This document shows, piece after piece, positions 54,309-64,000 of a stretch of DNA of 64,000 nt. A program made the translations under genes and the position numbers. The DNA lies in the NCBI GenBank assembly GCA_003153375.1, contig PLYM01000103.1, positions 184 through 64,183 on the forward strand, written 5' to 3'. The notes beneath the pieces are model-generated. The model saw nothing but the letters and a program-made list of their open reading frames with translations. It did not search any database and was not told where the DNA came from. Source of the DNA: Planctomycetaceae bacterium. Its GTDB lineage: Bacteria; Planctomycetota; Planctomycetia; Pirellulales; PALSA-1355. Each line of letters opens with the position of its first letter. The stretch's first letter is position 1.

Positions 54309-55961
54309 TTAATAATTCTGGAAAAACTTTTCCGCCGGCCCGACGATGGTCAACAACGCTCGGCCGGCGTAGTCGCGAATCGTGGTTTCTCGAGTGATTC
54401 GGTCTGCCGATTCCAAGCGGCGCCGCGTTTCACGTTCGCCGTCAGTATCCGCAAAATCGACAAACCAGGTATTGTCTACCGAGCGGGTCGAAGAATCTCG
54501 GGTTTCGGTCTGCCATTGTTCCCAGGTCAGCACCCGTAGATCCCGCTGACCAAGCGCCAGATACTCGATCGGCCAATAGTTCCACCACTCGTGGCACACG
54601 ACCGTCGTCGTTTCACCGGGGCGCCGATGCGTGTTGATGAACTCCAGGGCCTGCTGCTTGGGCTCGACCGCCGCGGCGCGGAACGTCAGGTGCGACGAAC
54701 CGCCGGTACGTTCGACATAAGCAAAGTAGCCCAGATAGAACGAGAGTGGCAGCAGCCAGGCGGCGGCACCGATCGCCGCCATGGCAGCGGCGCGGCGCGG
54801 TTGGTGGGCTTCGATCCACCAGGCCAGGCCACGTGAGAGGACCAGAGCGCCGGGAGCAACGAGGCAAATACCATAGCGTTCGTGATGGGCTGCGATGGCC
54901 GTCGGTCCCGCGACGACGAAGAAGCCGGCGGCCATGGTGAACCAGGAAAGCACCAGCATTTCGTCGCCGGCGGTCGGCCGGCGCGCGAGACGAGCGAGCA
55001 AGCCGAGCAAGGCCACGATGGCCACGCAGCCGAACAGCAGGTTACAGGTCGCGGGCAAGTAGGCGAACCACGATCCATTCGAGTCGGCGGTGCCCACGCC
55101 GGCCACGAATTCATAGATCGTCGCGCCGGAAAACAGTCGCAGATAGTTTTCAGCAAAGGGGCCCAGCTCGCCCCACCCGTATCCATGGCTCACGACGACG
55201 CGCACGCCCAGCAGCAATCCAAGTGCGACCGCGGCGCTGCTCATCGCCAGCACGGTCCGCGACGAGGTTTTCGCGGTGGCCAACGCGGTTTTCAGAGCTT
55301 GAGCAAGTTCCTGCCGCCGTCGGTAGACCGGGGGCACGACCAGCAACGGCGCCGCGAAGACATTCGTCGGATGGACCCAAATGGCCACGACCAGCGCCAG
55401 CACGGCCGCCGTGGGAATCATGCTGGTCACCTGCCGCCGGCGAAAGTGGATGAGCGCCAGATACATGACCAGCAGCGTGGCCAACATGCTCTGGCTGGCG
55501 TCCCAGCCAAATCGACTGTAGGCAATGTCGATCGGCAGTAGCGCCAGCAGCGACGTGGAAACCACGGCGGTGCGCCGATCGAACGCGCGCCGACAGAGCC
55601 CATAGTTAATCGGCAGCGCCAACAAGCCGCTGATCAAGGCCGACAGCCGCAGCAAGACGAACGACGGCGGAGCCACGGCGTGCAACGCCACGAGCGGCAC
55701 AAAGTAAAACCAGTTGAGTGGATTGCCGGTCGGCGTCCACCAGGAGATCCCTTCGCCGCGCAACCATCGCAGCGCCTGCACTCCCGACCAGGCCTCGTCG
55801 CCGTTGACGCCCGGCAAATTGGCCAGGTGGTAGCAGCGAAGAAACACGGCGACGCACAGCAACGCCAGGCAATTCAGGCCGATCGCCAGCGAACGACGGC
55901 GACGGTGTCGCCGCGACGTGCGAGCTGGAGCAACCGGAGCTGGAGGGGCGAGGAGTCTCAT
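54309..55961 (-). CDS. PMT-type membrane glycosyltransferase
   Basis: This 550-residue polytopic protein of the PMT/ArnT (GT-C) superfamily transfers sugars from polyprenyl-phosphate donors on the periplasmic side. The first helix is followed by NLPGVNGDEAWSG near 45-57, with the acidic D-E pair at the family's catalytic position in the first loop. About eleven to twelve helices follow, with the C-terminal soluble domain from about 430. Another marker is TPTGNPLNWFYFVPLVALHA near 75-95. I chose the ATG at 55961 (MRLLAPPAPVAPARTSRRHR). The gene is divergent from the toroid-DUF362 pair, though within the same glycan-like neighbourhood. Confidence 0.83.
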   Translation of the reverse strand: MRLLAPPAPVAPARTSRRHRRRRSLAIGLNCLALLCVAVFLRCYHLANLPGVNGDEAWSGVQALRWLRGEGISWWTPTGNPLNWFYFVPLVALHAVAPPSFVLLRLSALISGLLALPINYGLCRRAFDRRTAVVSTSLLALLPIDIAYSRFGWDASQSMLATLLVMYLALIHFRRRQVTSMIPTAAVLALVVAIWVHPTNVFAAPLLVVPPVYRRRQELAQALKTALATAKTSSRTVLAMSSAAVALGLLLGVRVVVSHGYGWGELGPFAENYLRLFSGATIYEFVAGVGTADSNGSWFAYLPATCNLLFGCVAIVALLGLLARLARRPTAGDEMLVLSWFTMAAGFFVVAGPTAIAAHHERYGICLVAPGALVLSRGLAWWIEAHQPRRAAAMAAIGAAAWLLPLSFYLGYFAYVERTGGSSHLTFRAAAVEPKQQALEFINTHRRPGETTTVVCHEWWNYWPIEYLALGQRDLRVLTWEQWQTETRDSSTRSVDNTWFVDFADTDGERETRRRLESADRITRETTIRDYAGRALLTIVGPAEKFFQNY

Positions 55962-56221
55962 GACGTCTTTGTCAGTTAATTGCGGCACGTACCGCTGTTG
56001 GCGCGAAGGACCTGGAAAACATAGGCCAGACGCTGATGGGTTGCGCGGCATAACCGGGCAATGGCGGCCGACATCCCAGCGCATTTGCCGCTAGTAGATC
56101 CGTCACCTTGCGAAATCCCGAGGTATCTTTTTCATACCCCGCAACCGGCGATGTCGTCGCCGGTCGCCCCGCACCTGACGGTGCGCCTGCCTGTAACGCT
56201 TAGGACGATGGGAACGTTGAT

Positions 56222-57112
56222 ATGGATCTTGTCGACGTACTAGGACGACTCGCCGCGAAGGACGCTGGCGGCTATCAACCAGGCAGTCCGCGCGCGACCG
56301 AGCCGACCGCTCTGGCCGCGTTGGCCTTGCTGGCCCACGGCCGTGAGGCCGAGGCGCGCCCGTTGCTCGATTGGCTGGCCAGTTTCCAGTCAGGCGACGG
56401 CGGCATCGGCATCTGGAACGAGCAGCCGACGCCGGGCTGGCCGACCGGTTGGGCCATTTTGGCCTGGACCGCCGCCGAACAAAGCGCGATTGCCGACGCC
56501 AACGACGCACGGGCGCGTCAGCGAGCCATCGACTACATCCTGAGTATCAAAGGCTCGCGCATTGAGTGGATCGAGCACTCGGGCCACGACACCACCATTA
56601 TTGGCTGGCCCTGGGTCGACGGCACGCACTCCTGGCTCGAGCCCACGGCGATGAACGTGCTGGCCTTGAAGCACGCGGGCTTGGGCGATCACCCGCGGAC
56701 GCGCGAGGGGGTACGTCTGCTGCAGGACCGGCTGTTGTCCACCGGTGGCTGCAACTACGGCAACACGGTCGTGTTTCGGCAACAACTCAAACCGCAACTC
56801 GAGCCCACCGGGTTGTGCCTGGTGGCGCTGGCTGGCGAACCTGATGCGTCGGGCCGAGTTGCGAAATCGATCGACTATCTCCAGCGCGAGCTGACGGCCA
56901 GCACCGCCACGATCTCGTTGTGCTATGGCCTGCTGGGCCTCGCCGCCCAGGGGCATCCGCCGGCGATGGCCGACGCGTGGCTGACTGCGGCTTGCAGGCG
57001 AACGCTGACGCGCGACCCCTCGACTTACAAATTGGCGCTCGTGGCCTTGGCGGCCTTGGGAACCGCCTGTCCCCTGATCCACATGAGTGCCCCGCTGGAG
57101 CAGGCGACATGA
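56222..57112 (+). CDS. Alpha/alpha-toroid protein of the terpene cyclase/prenyltransferase-like fold
   Basis: This 296-residue protein shows the repeating Q-x-G-D-G-G-I-G-x-W type helix pairs of squalene-hopene-cyclase-like and prenyltransferase-like toroids: FQSGDGGIGIW near 57-67, GWPWVDGTHSWLEPTAM near 124-140 and RLLSTGGCNYGNT near 170-182. It lacks the DxDD cyclase motif and is much shorter than full cyclases (about 630), so cyclase activity is unlikely; it could be a single toroid binding a ligand or peptide. Its stop overlaps the DUF362 start (ATGA), so the two are translationally coupled. I know of related small toroid proteins next to DUF362 genes only as uncharacterised. No signal peptide. 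Confidence 0.72.
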   Translation: MDLVDVLGRLAAKDAGGYQPGSPRATEPTALAALALLAHGREAEARPLLDWLASFQSGDGGIGIWNEQPTPGWPTGWAILAWTAAEQSAIADANDARARQRAIDYILSIKGSRIEWIEHSGHDTTIIGWPWVDGTHSWLEPTAMNVLALKHAGLGDHPRTREGVRLLQDRLLSTGGCNYGNTVVFRQQLKPQLEPTGLCLVALAGEPDASGRVAKSIDYLQRELTASTATISLCYGLLGLAAQGHPPAMADAWLTAACRRTLTRDPSTYKLALVALAALGTACPLIHMSAPLEQAT

Positions 57113-58146
57113 CGACCAGCCCTTCCACCGAGCGTGCCCAGCAGCAGGGTCAGCAATTCGATCGCCGCGCGATGCTGGTGGCCTCGGGTGTCGCGGCGGC
57201 CGGAATCATCGGACTGCCGCTGTTGCACCGCGCGCTGCAGATGACGGCACCCGTGTTCGTCGCGCGCCATCAACGCTACGACGGGCCCATTGAACAAACG
57301 ATTCGCGACGGACTGCTCTCAACGGGATTTGATCCCGCGACCATTCGGGGCAAGACCGTGTTGCTCAAGCCAAACCTGGTCGAGCCGACGCGCGCTTGTC
57401 CGCAGATGACCACCCACCCGGCGGTCGTCGTGGCGGCCGGCGAAGTCTTTCGACGCTGGGGCGCCACGGTGCTGGTGGGCGAAGGCCCGGGACACGTGCG
57501 CGACACCGAGATGGCGCTCATCGAATCGGGCATGCAGGACGCGCTCGATAGTTCGGACCTGGAGTTCGACGATTTGAATTACAGCCAGGTCGGCTGGCAG
57601 AGCAATGGCGGGCGGAAGAGCAGCTTGAAGGGCTTTTATTTTCCGCGGCAGGTGATCGAGGCCGATTTGATCGTCTCCATGCCCAAGATGAAGACCCATC
57701 ATTGGGTTGGCTACACCGGCTCCCTGAAGAATCTGTACGGCGTGATTCCGGGCTGCAAATACGGCTGGCCTAAGAACGTCCTGCACCACGCTGGAATCCC
57801 CGAGACGGTTTTCGACATCAACGCTTCGTTGCCCAAGACCGTCGCCATCGTCGACGGCATCCTGGCCATGGAGGGCGACGGCCCGATCATGGGCAGCGCC
57901 AAGCCGATGGGGCTGCTGGTGGTCGGCACGAACTGCACGGCGGTGGATGCCACGTTGGGACGCATCATGGGATTCGAACCGGCGAAGGTGGGCTACCTGC
58001 AATTGGCCGCCAACCGGCTGGGGCCGGTCGAAGAGCGTTGCATTGAGCAGCACGGCGAGCGATGGCAGAGCGTCGCCAGTCCGTTCAAGATCATCGACTT
58101 CCCCCACCTGCAAGAACTGCGCGCCCCGGGCGTGCTCGTCACCTGA
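57109..58146 (+). CDS. Exported DUF362 protein
   Basis: This 345-residue protein has an N-terminal membrane or Tat-like signal (FDRRAMLVASGVAAAGIIGL near 18-37), then the DUF362 domain. Markers are GKTVLLKPNLVEPTRACP near 77-94, LIVSMPKMKTHHWVGYTGSL near 184-203, KNLYGVIPGCKYGW near 204-217 and DGILAMEGDGPIMG near 251-264. DUF362 is found in many bacteria and archaea, mostly without known function. Several Cys residues are present, but no 4Fe-4S ferredoxin pattern. The ATG at 57109 overlaps the toroid gene stop by 4 nt. The YfhO-like gene follows 41 nt later. Confidence 0.88.
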   Translation: MTTSPSTERAQQQGQQFDRRAMLVASGVAAAGIIGLPLLHRALQMTAPVFVARHQRYDGPIEQTIRDGLLSTGFDPATIRGKTVLLKPNLVEPTRACPQMTTHPAVVVAAGEVFRRWGATVLVGEGPGHVRDTEMALIESGMQDALDSSDLEFDDLNYSQVGWQSNGGRKSSLKGFYFPRQVIEADLIVSMPKMKTHHWVGYTGSLKNLYGVIPGCKYGWPKNVLHHAGIPETVFDINASLPKTVAIVDGILAMEGDGPIMGSAKPMGLLVVGTNCTAVDATLGRIMGFEPAKVGYLQLAANRLGPVEERCIEQHGERWQSVASPFKIIDFPHLQELRAPGVLVT

Positions 58147-58187
58147 TCCCTCCAGTCACTTGATCATCATTGTCGACAGGCCAGCCG

Positions 58188-60404
58188 ATGAACGCAGATT
58201 GCACCAGCGGCGCACGGGCTGACGGCTTGCGCGGGGAACGAACGCGGTCGGCGTGGATTCAGTTGGCCGCCATCGCCTGCTTCGCGGCGCTGGCTGCCCC
58301 CTACTTTCTGGGCCGAGTGTATGTGGCCGACGACCTGGGCGAGTTTCATCTGCCGGTGCGGAATTTCTATGCCGAGCAATTGAACCACGGCGAAGCCTTC
58401 GACTGGATGCCCAGCCTGTACGGCGGATTTTACGTCGCGGCCGAAGGGCAACTGGGGGCTTACCACCCGCTGCACCTGCTGCTGTATCGTTGTCTGCCCC
58501 TGGGCGCCGCGTTCGATGTCGAGCTGTTGGTCAGCTACCCGCTGCTATTCGTCGGCACCTATCTGTTCCTCCGTCGGCTCGTTGGGCGCCGCGACGCCGC
58601 GTCGTTTGGGGCGCTCGTGTTCACGTTCGGCGGGTTCAACCTGTTGCACTTCGTGCATCCCAACGCGATCGCGATTGTCGCCCACCTGCCTTGGCTACTG
58701 TTGGCGATCGATGTGGAATTGTGCGGCAGGAACCGCCGACAAAGTGCCTGGGCTGGTGTGGCCATCGCGATGCTCACCGGGTCGCAATTGCTGTTGGGAT
58801 ATCCGCAATTCGTCTGGTTTTCTCTGCTCGCTGAGGCGGCGTTCGTGTTTTGGCGCGCAAAGCATCGGCGCATCGGAATGCGCGGCGTGGGGCCGATCGG
58901 GTTGGCCGTGTTCTGTGGCGTGTTGCTGGGAGCGATTCAGTGGTTGCCCACCTGGCACGCGCTCTCGGACTCGGTTCGGCGAGCGCCCGACCTGGGGTTT
59001 GCAAATACCGGTTCACTGCACCCGTTGAATTTGTTGCAGTTGGTTGCTCCCTATTTGTTCACGACCCGGGTGGTCGGCCAAAACACGCACGAGTTGGGGC
59101 TTTATGCCGGCGCGGTGCCGCTGGTGCTGTGCGTGTGGCTGTTCGCCGAGCGTCGTAATTGGGGGCGCTTTCGACCGTTGATTCGCGCGTTGACGGTGTT
59201 TGCCGTCTTCTCGTTGTTACTGGCAGCTGGTGAACATGGCGGGCTGTATCGTTTGCAATCATTCATCCCGCTGGCCAATCGCTTTCGTTTTCCCTGCCGG
59301 GCGATCGTGCTGGTGCAGTGGTGCATCGCTTCCGGATCAGCCGTGGCCTTGGCCTTGCTGCTGAGGAACGCGCAGGCGACAGGCAATGAAATCACTCGAG
59401 CGACGAGCAACACCACGCGGCGAGCGTTGGCTGGCGTGTTTGTGGTCAGTGTGGCCTTGGCGGTGATGGGCCCGCTGGCGTGGCCGCGATTTGTCGCCGA
59501 CGGATGGCTGGTGTGGTGTGGACCGCTGTTGATCGGCGCCGCCGCGGGCCTGGTGGCCTTGGCGGAGCGCGGGCGACAATGGGCCGTGGCCGGCCTGGTC
59601 GTGCTGACGGCGGTGGATCTGAGCTGCTACGGGCTTAGCTATGCAGTCTATGGTCACACGGCGGACCTGCACGAGTTTGTGGCGGACATTTCCTCTCCGC
59701 CCAGTCACGGCGGCGCGCGGGTGGCGGCACCGCATCGTGCCGGCGAGCCGCGGACGGGGGATCGCATGTTGTTGGCCGGGCTGAGCCGTGTGGATGGTTA
59801 TGCAGGTTTGGAGCCGGCGAAACAACTTGACTACCGTCAATTGGCCGCCTTGCAATGCGCGGGGGTCGATTGGATTTGGCAGGACGACGAACAGGCGGCC
59901 GAGTCGCAGCGTCGCTGGAGCCCGGTTTCACCGACGGCTGCGCGCGCCCGATTGATCACGCAGGTTCGCCGCGACGACCGAGGGCCGGATACGCCGCCGC
60001 CGCCGCTGGACACGGCCGTGGTGGACGAGTCGCTGGATATCGATCCGGCCTCGGCGGGGACCGCCCAGGTTGTGTCCGATCAGCCGGGTCGTATCGCGGT
60101 CGAGACCGACGCGGTCAGCCGGCAGCTGCTGGTCACGACCGAGAGCTTTGATTCTTATTGGCGGGCCACGGTTGACGATCAACCCCGGCCGATTGTGCGG
60201 GTAAACGGAGATTTTCTGGGTTGCGTGGTCGAGCCCGGCCGGCACGTCGTTCGTTTCGAGTTCCGCCCCAGGGCTCGGGAGGCGGGGGTCTTGGCCGGCG
60301 CCTGTGGCCTAGAGTTGATGTTGTGCGTCTTCTGGCTCCGCGTGCGCGGAGTCAGGCGCGATCGCGGCCAGCCGGATACCCGGCCTGGTCGTCCCGCTTG
60401 CTGA
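58188..60404 (+). CDS. YfhO-like polytopic membrane protein
   Basis: This 738-residue protein has about twelve to thirteen transmembrane helices and a large C-terminal extracytoplasmic domain. The N-terminal loop has GRVYVADDLGEFHLPVRNFY with a D-D pair and GGFYVAAEGQLGAYHPLHLL, motifs of YfhO/GT-C-like lipoteichoic- or exopolysaccharide-linked glycosyltransferases. The C-terminus includes ESFDSYWRATVDDQPRPIV, the beta-domain typical of this family. The ATG at 58188 was chosen over a TTG six codons upstream. It likely works with the GT2 downstream that supplies polyprenyl-phosphate sugar. Confidence 0.83.
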   Translation: MNADCTSGARADGLRGERTRSAWIQLAAIACFAALAAPYFLGRVYVADDLGEFHLPVRNFYAEQLNHGEAFDWMPSLYGGFYVAAEGQLGAYHPLHLLLYRCLPLGAAFDVELLVSYPLLFVGTYLFLRRLVGRRDAASFGALVFTFGGFNLLHFVHPNAIAIVAHLPWLLLAIDVELCGRNRRQSAWAGVAIAMLTGSQLLLGYPQFVWFSLLAEAAFVFWRAKHRRIGMRGVGPIGLAVFCGVLLGAIQWLPTWHALSDSVRRAPDLGFANTGSLHPLNLLQLVAPYLFTTRVVGQNTHELGLYAGAVPLVLCVWLFAERRNWGRFRPLIRALTVFAVFSLLLAAGEHGGLYRLQSFIPLANRFRFPCRAIVLVQWCIASGSAVALALLLRNAQATGNEITRATSNTTRRALAGVFVVSVALAVMGPLAWPRFVADGWLVWCGPLLIGAAAGLVALAERGRQWAVAGLVVLTAVDLSCYGLSYAVYGHTADLHEFVADISSPPSHGGARVAAPHRAGEPRTGDRMLLAGLSRVDGYAGLEPAKQLDYRQLAALQCAGVDWIWQDDEQAAESQRRWSPVSPTAARARLITQVRRDDRGPDTPPPPLDTAVVDESLDIDPASAGTAQVVSDQPGRIAVETDAVSRQLLVTTESFDSYWRATVDDQPRPIVRVNGDFLGCVVEPGRHVVRFEFRPRAREAGVLAGACGLELMLCVFWLRVRGVRRDRGQPDTRPGRPAC

Positions 60405-60412
60405 GGTTTGCC

Positions 60413-61474
60413 ATGCCCCGCCCCGCGGTTCACGAAATCCTGATCAGCGCCGTGCTGCCGGTGTACAACGAAGTCGACGTGCTGCACGAGTTGCTGCGCC
60501 GCGTCGGCAGCGCGATTCAAAGGGTCGGCGCTCGCCAGGAAATCATTTTTGTCGACGATGGCTCGCGCGACGGCAGCGCCGAAATGCTCGACGTATTGGC
60601 GGCCGAGTATCCGCAGGTGCGGGTGGTGCATTTCTCGCGCAATTTTGGCCACCAGGCCGCGGTGCAGGCGGGATTGGCGCAAGCCTCGGGCGACGTCGTG
60701 CTCCTGATGGACAGCGACATGCAGGATGCGCCGGAAACGCTGGAGCGATTTTTGGCCGAGTGGCAAGCCGGCTGGGACGTGGTTTACGCGGTGCGCCGCA
60801 ACCGGCAGGAGCGGCTGTGGAAGCGTTGCCTGTTCGCCGGCTTTCACCGCACGCTGGCCATGATGGCCGACACGCCGATTCCGGTCGACGCTGGCAATTT
60901 CAGTCTCATGGACGCCCGCGTGGTGCAAGAGATCGTGCGCTTGGGCGAACGCGATCGCTATCTGCCGGGTTTGCGCTCGTGGGTCGGATTCCGACAAAAG
61001 GGCATCGAAGTGCGCCGCGACGCCCGTTATGACGGCAAGCCGCGCGTTTCATTGCGCGGCCTGTGGCGGCTGGCCAAGACCGCGATCTTTTCGTTCTCGA
61101 CGGTGCCGCTAGCGTTGTTCTCGCTGATCGGCTACTCGGCCATGGCCATCTTTCTGGCGCTCAGCGGTTACTCGCTGGTGTGCCGACTGTTTACCGACCT
61201 GGCGGTTCCTGGCTGGACGTCGCACGTGCTGATCGCCAGCTTCTTTGGAGCGGTCAACGCGCTGGGCATCAGCATGTTGGGCGAGTATGTGGCGCGGATC
61301 TACGATCAGGTGAGGGGACGTCCGCTCTACGTGGTCGATCGCGGCGTGAATCTCGAAGGGCGTTCGCGGGCCGAACGGCCGGAGGGCCGCGTTGCATCGG
61401 CCGAAGACCGTGCTTATGAAGCGCTGTTGAACGATTCGCACGAGTTGCTCGAGCTGAGCCAGAAGAGCTCGTAG
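60413..61474 (+). CDS. GT2 polyprenyl-phosphate glycosyltransferase (DPM1/ArnC/GtrB-like)
   Basis: This 353-residue enzyme is predicted to charge undecaprenyl phosphate with a sugar on the cytoplasmic face. The catalytic domain shows SAVLPVYNEVDVLHELL near 12-28, IIFVDDGSRDGSAEML near 44-59, FSRNFGHQAAVQAGLAQ near 74-90 and LLMDSDMQDAPETL with the DxD at residues 100-102. Two C-terminal helices (about 222-250 and 260-285) and ISMLGEYVARIYDQVRGRPLY are typical. GAGG 7 nt before the ATG overlaps the upstream YfhO-like stop region, so translation is linked. It supplies donor to GT-C enzymes such as its neighbours. Confidence 0.92.
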   Translation: MPRPAVHEILISAVLPVYNEVDVLHELLRRVGSAIQRVGARQEIIFVDDGSRDGSAEMLDVLAAEYPQVRVVHFSRNFGHQAAVQAGLAQASGDVVLLMDSDMQDAPETLERFLAEWQAGWDVVYAVRRNRQERLWKRCLFAGFHRTLAMMADTPIPVDAGNFSLMDARVVQEIVRLGERDRYLPGLRSWVGFRQKGIEVRRDARYDGKPRVSLRGLWRLAKTAIFSFSTVPLALFSLIGYSAMAIFLALSGYSLVCRLFTDLAVPGWTSHVLIASFFGAVNALGISMLGEYVARIYDQVRGRPLYVVDRGVNLEGRSRAERPEGRVASAEDRAYEALLNDSHELLELSQKSS

Positions 61475-61497
61475 AGACCGCACCCAGAGCCTCACGA

Positions 61498-62604
61498 TCA
61501 GCCGCTGCTGGCCTTGGCTTCGAGTCTGCCCGTCATCAACGGTCCTCCTTCGGCGGCGCGCCACAGTTGGGCAAACCGTAGGGGGAATCGCGCGGCTGCC
61601 AGGCACATCAGTGGGGCCGTGACCGAACCCCAGTACTGATTGAAGTCGTGGCCGACCAGGCTCATCGTGATTGCATACACCACGATCGGAAGGCTGATTC
61701 GCCGGCCCGCGGGCGTGTTCCAGGCCGCGCAGCCGACCAGCGTGCAGCCCAGATAGACGGCCGTGATCCACTGGGGCAGCAGCAGCAGGTAAGCATTCAT
61801 TTGCACCGTCGAGATCAGGAAGCCGGCGCCGCCGAAGCGGACCCAGCCGTCGGCGTGGGCGATGTCATCGGGCGTGATTCGCGGCAGCACGTGCGCGAAG
61901 TGCGCCGCGTAAAAGACCGCATAAGCCGCCAGTCCGATGCCCCACAGGGCCAGTTCGCGATAGCGGCGTTCCCAGCCGGACAGTGCCAGGCAAACCAGCA
62001 CATAGGGCGCGGCCAGTTCGCGAAAGAAGAGCGCCCCGATCGCGGCCACAACGCCCAGCCGGTTGCGCTCGAGAGCGAAGGCCACGGCCGACAGGGCGAT
62101 CAGCTCTCCGCACCACAGCTCGGACATGACGAGCAGGTCGCCCAGGATGCTCGGCAAGAGCGCCCCGCCTAGCAAGAAGACTCCGAGCAGGGCCTGTTTC
62201 ACGCTGGCCTGTTCGGCCAGCAATTTGAAGCTCAAGCACAACAGCACCAGGCCCGTCGCGCCAAGCAGGGCCTGGGCGAACTCGATATTCGGCAATTTCC
62301 CGATCAGCCAGACGGGCAACGGCGTGCGCCAGTTGAACACGTTGCGAGTCGGATAGCCCCGCTCGCGCAACTCGGCCGCCGCCGCCTCGTAATATGATTC
62401 GCCTTGCCGCATGCGATCCACTTCGGCCCGATAGAGCGCGACATCGCCCGGCCCGCGGCTCGCCGCGTCGGCAAATCCGCTACGGAGTGGCGAAAGCGTG
62501 ATCGCGACAAAGAACGCGGTCGCGGCAAAGAACAGCCCGAGCGTGATCCGGGCACGAATCGGCCCTAAAGCCTTGCGATTAATGATGGCAAACGATTCAA
62601 CCAT
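61498..62604 (-). CDS. Polytopic membrane protein, function unknown
   Basis: This 368-residue integral membrane protein has about nine helices. I chose the ATG at 62604 (MVESFAIINRKALGPIRARI). Residues about 50-90 form the first extracytoplasmic loop, with DVALYRAEVDRMRQGESYYE and RNVFNWRTPLPVWL, an acidic and aromatic loop reminiscent of GT-C glycosyltransferases and mannosyltransferase-like proteins, but without a recognised catalytic motif. VMSELWCGELIALSAVAFAL is a central helix. It is convergent with the GT2 gene. A membrane enzyme of glycan synthesis is a guess from position. Confidence 0.65.
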   Translation of the reverse strand: MVESFAIINRKALGPIRARITLGLFFAATAFFVAITLSPLRSGFADAASRGPGDVALYRAEVDRMRQGESYYEAAAAELRERGYPTRNVFNWRTPLPVWLIGKLPNIEFAQALLGATGLVLLCLSFKLLAEQASVKQALLGVFLLGGALLPSILGDLLVMSELWCGELIALSAVAFALERNRLGVVAAIGALFFRELAAPYVLVCLALSGWERRYRELALWGIGLAAYAVFYAAHFAHVLPRITPDDIAHADGWVRFGGAGFLISTVQMNAYLLLLPQWITAVYLGCTLVGCAAWNTPAGRRISLPIVVYAITMSLVGHDFNQYWGSVTAPLMCLAAARFPLRFAQLWRAAEGGPLMTGRLEAKASSG

Positions 62605-62800
62605 GGATGACCGGGGCCTGGCGAAGTCCAAGTAGGCGCCCGACGCACTTTCCTGACTCGGGGCCTGCAACTTGTTTTCGGCACTCAAGGCTAGCTTGAG
62701 CAGCCGGCGCGACCGCGGCGGAGTATCTGTTGCCCCCCGCGCGCAGCAGGCGGCACGACCGGCATATCCGGAAGAGCATCGGCCGGGAAAAAAGCTGCGC

Positions 62801-64000
<1,200 letters not shown>

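Overview
This GC-rich window reads as a chromosomal segment of a planctomycete, most likely from the Pirellulales. The assignment rests on families that are concentrated in the Planctomycetota and close relatives: a DUF1559 prepilin-like protein, two DUF1501 proteins, a DUF1549/DUF1553 (PSCyt2/PSD1) protein, a PSCyt1-WD40 fusion, a PVC-type haem-binding propeller/HEAT protein and a giant secreted repeat protein with an N-terminal FE-x-ES-RRLMA element. Many starts lack a clear Shine-Dalgarno sequence. I see no phage, IS element, CRISPR array, rRNA or tRNA.

Region 1 (1-7.4 kb) holds the 3' end of citrate synthase, a secreted seven-bladed WD40 protein and a 1796-residue secreted protein. That protein carries a strictly periodic array of B-type (SdrD/Cna-like) modules, then FG-GAP-like calcium-binding repeats.

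Region 2 (7.4-17.2 kb, minus strand) is a recombination/RNA-repair run: addB and addA overlap by 4 nt, followed by a CCA-adding enzyme, a small CopD-like membrane protein, a hypothetical protein and a possible 54-residue coiled-coil ORF.

Region 3 (17.2-23.8 kb) has the DUF1559 gene with a well-formed promoter, perfect Shine-Dalgarno and intrinsic terminator, then a rhodanese, a 20-bp tandem repeat, two overlapping dynamin-like/DUF697 GTPase genes and a sugar-acid dehydratase of the enolase superfamily.

Region 4 (23.8-34.0 kb, minus strand) is a planctomycete-type block of exported proteins: PSCyt1-WD40, PSCyt2/PSD1, a PPC/LamG protein and two DUF1501 proteins.

Region 5 (34.2-42.2 kb) contains a PGPGW membrane protein, RpiB, an aldehyde dehydrogenase resembling alpha-ketoglutarate semialdehyde dehydrogenase, the PVC haem protein and a fucose/arabinose-isomerase-like protein. 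With the dehydratase of region 3 these suggest sugar and sugar-acid catabolism, but the genes do not form one operon.

Region 6 (42.2-53.9 kb, minus strand) is a Tad/Flp pilus locus. In transcription order it has flp pilin (58 residues), a 34-residue membrane microprotein, cpaA/tadV, cpaB/rcpC, cpaC/rcpA, cpaE/tadZ, cpaF/tadA, tadB, tadC, a Gly-tailed secreted protein and a TadD-like TPR lipoprotein. No TadE, TadF or TadG is seen.

Region 7 (54.3-64 kb) is an envelope/glycan group: a PMT-type glycosyltransferase, an alpha/alpha-toroid protein translationally coupled to an exported DUF362 protein, a YfhO-like membrane protein and a GT2 glycosyltransferase. A polytopic hypothetical protein and a truncated nucleoside-type MFS transporter follow.

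The best candidates for something new are the dimeric A-B module array in the giant protein, the Tad-locus microprotein, the toroid-DUF362 pair with its glycosyltransferase neighbours, and the paired DUF697 GTPases. No wholly new system can be shown from sequence alone.
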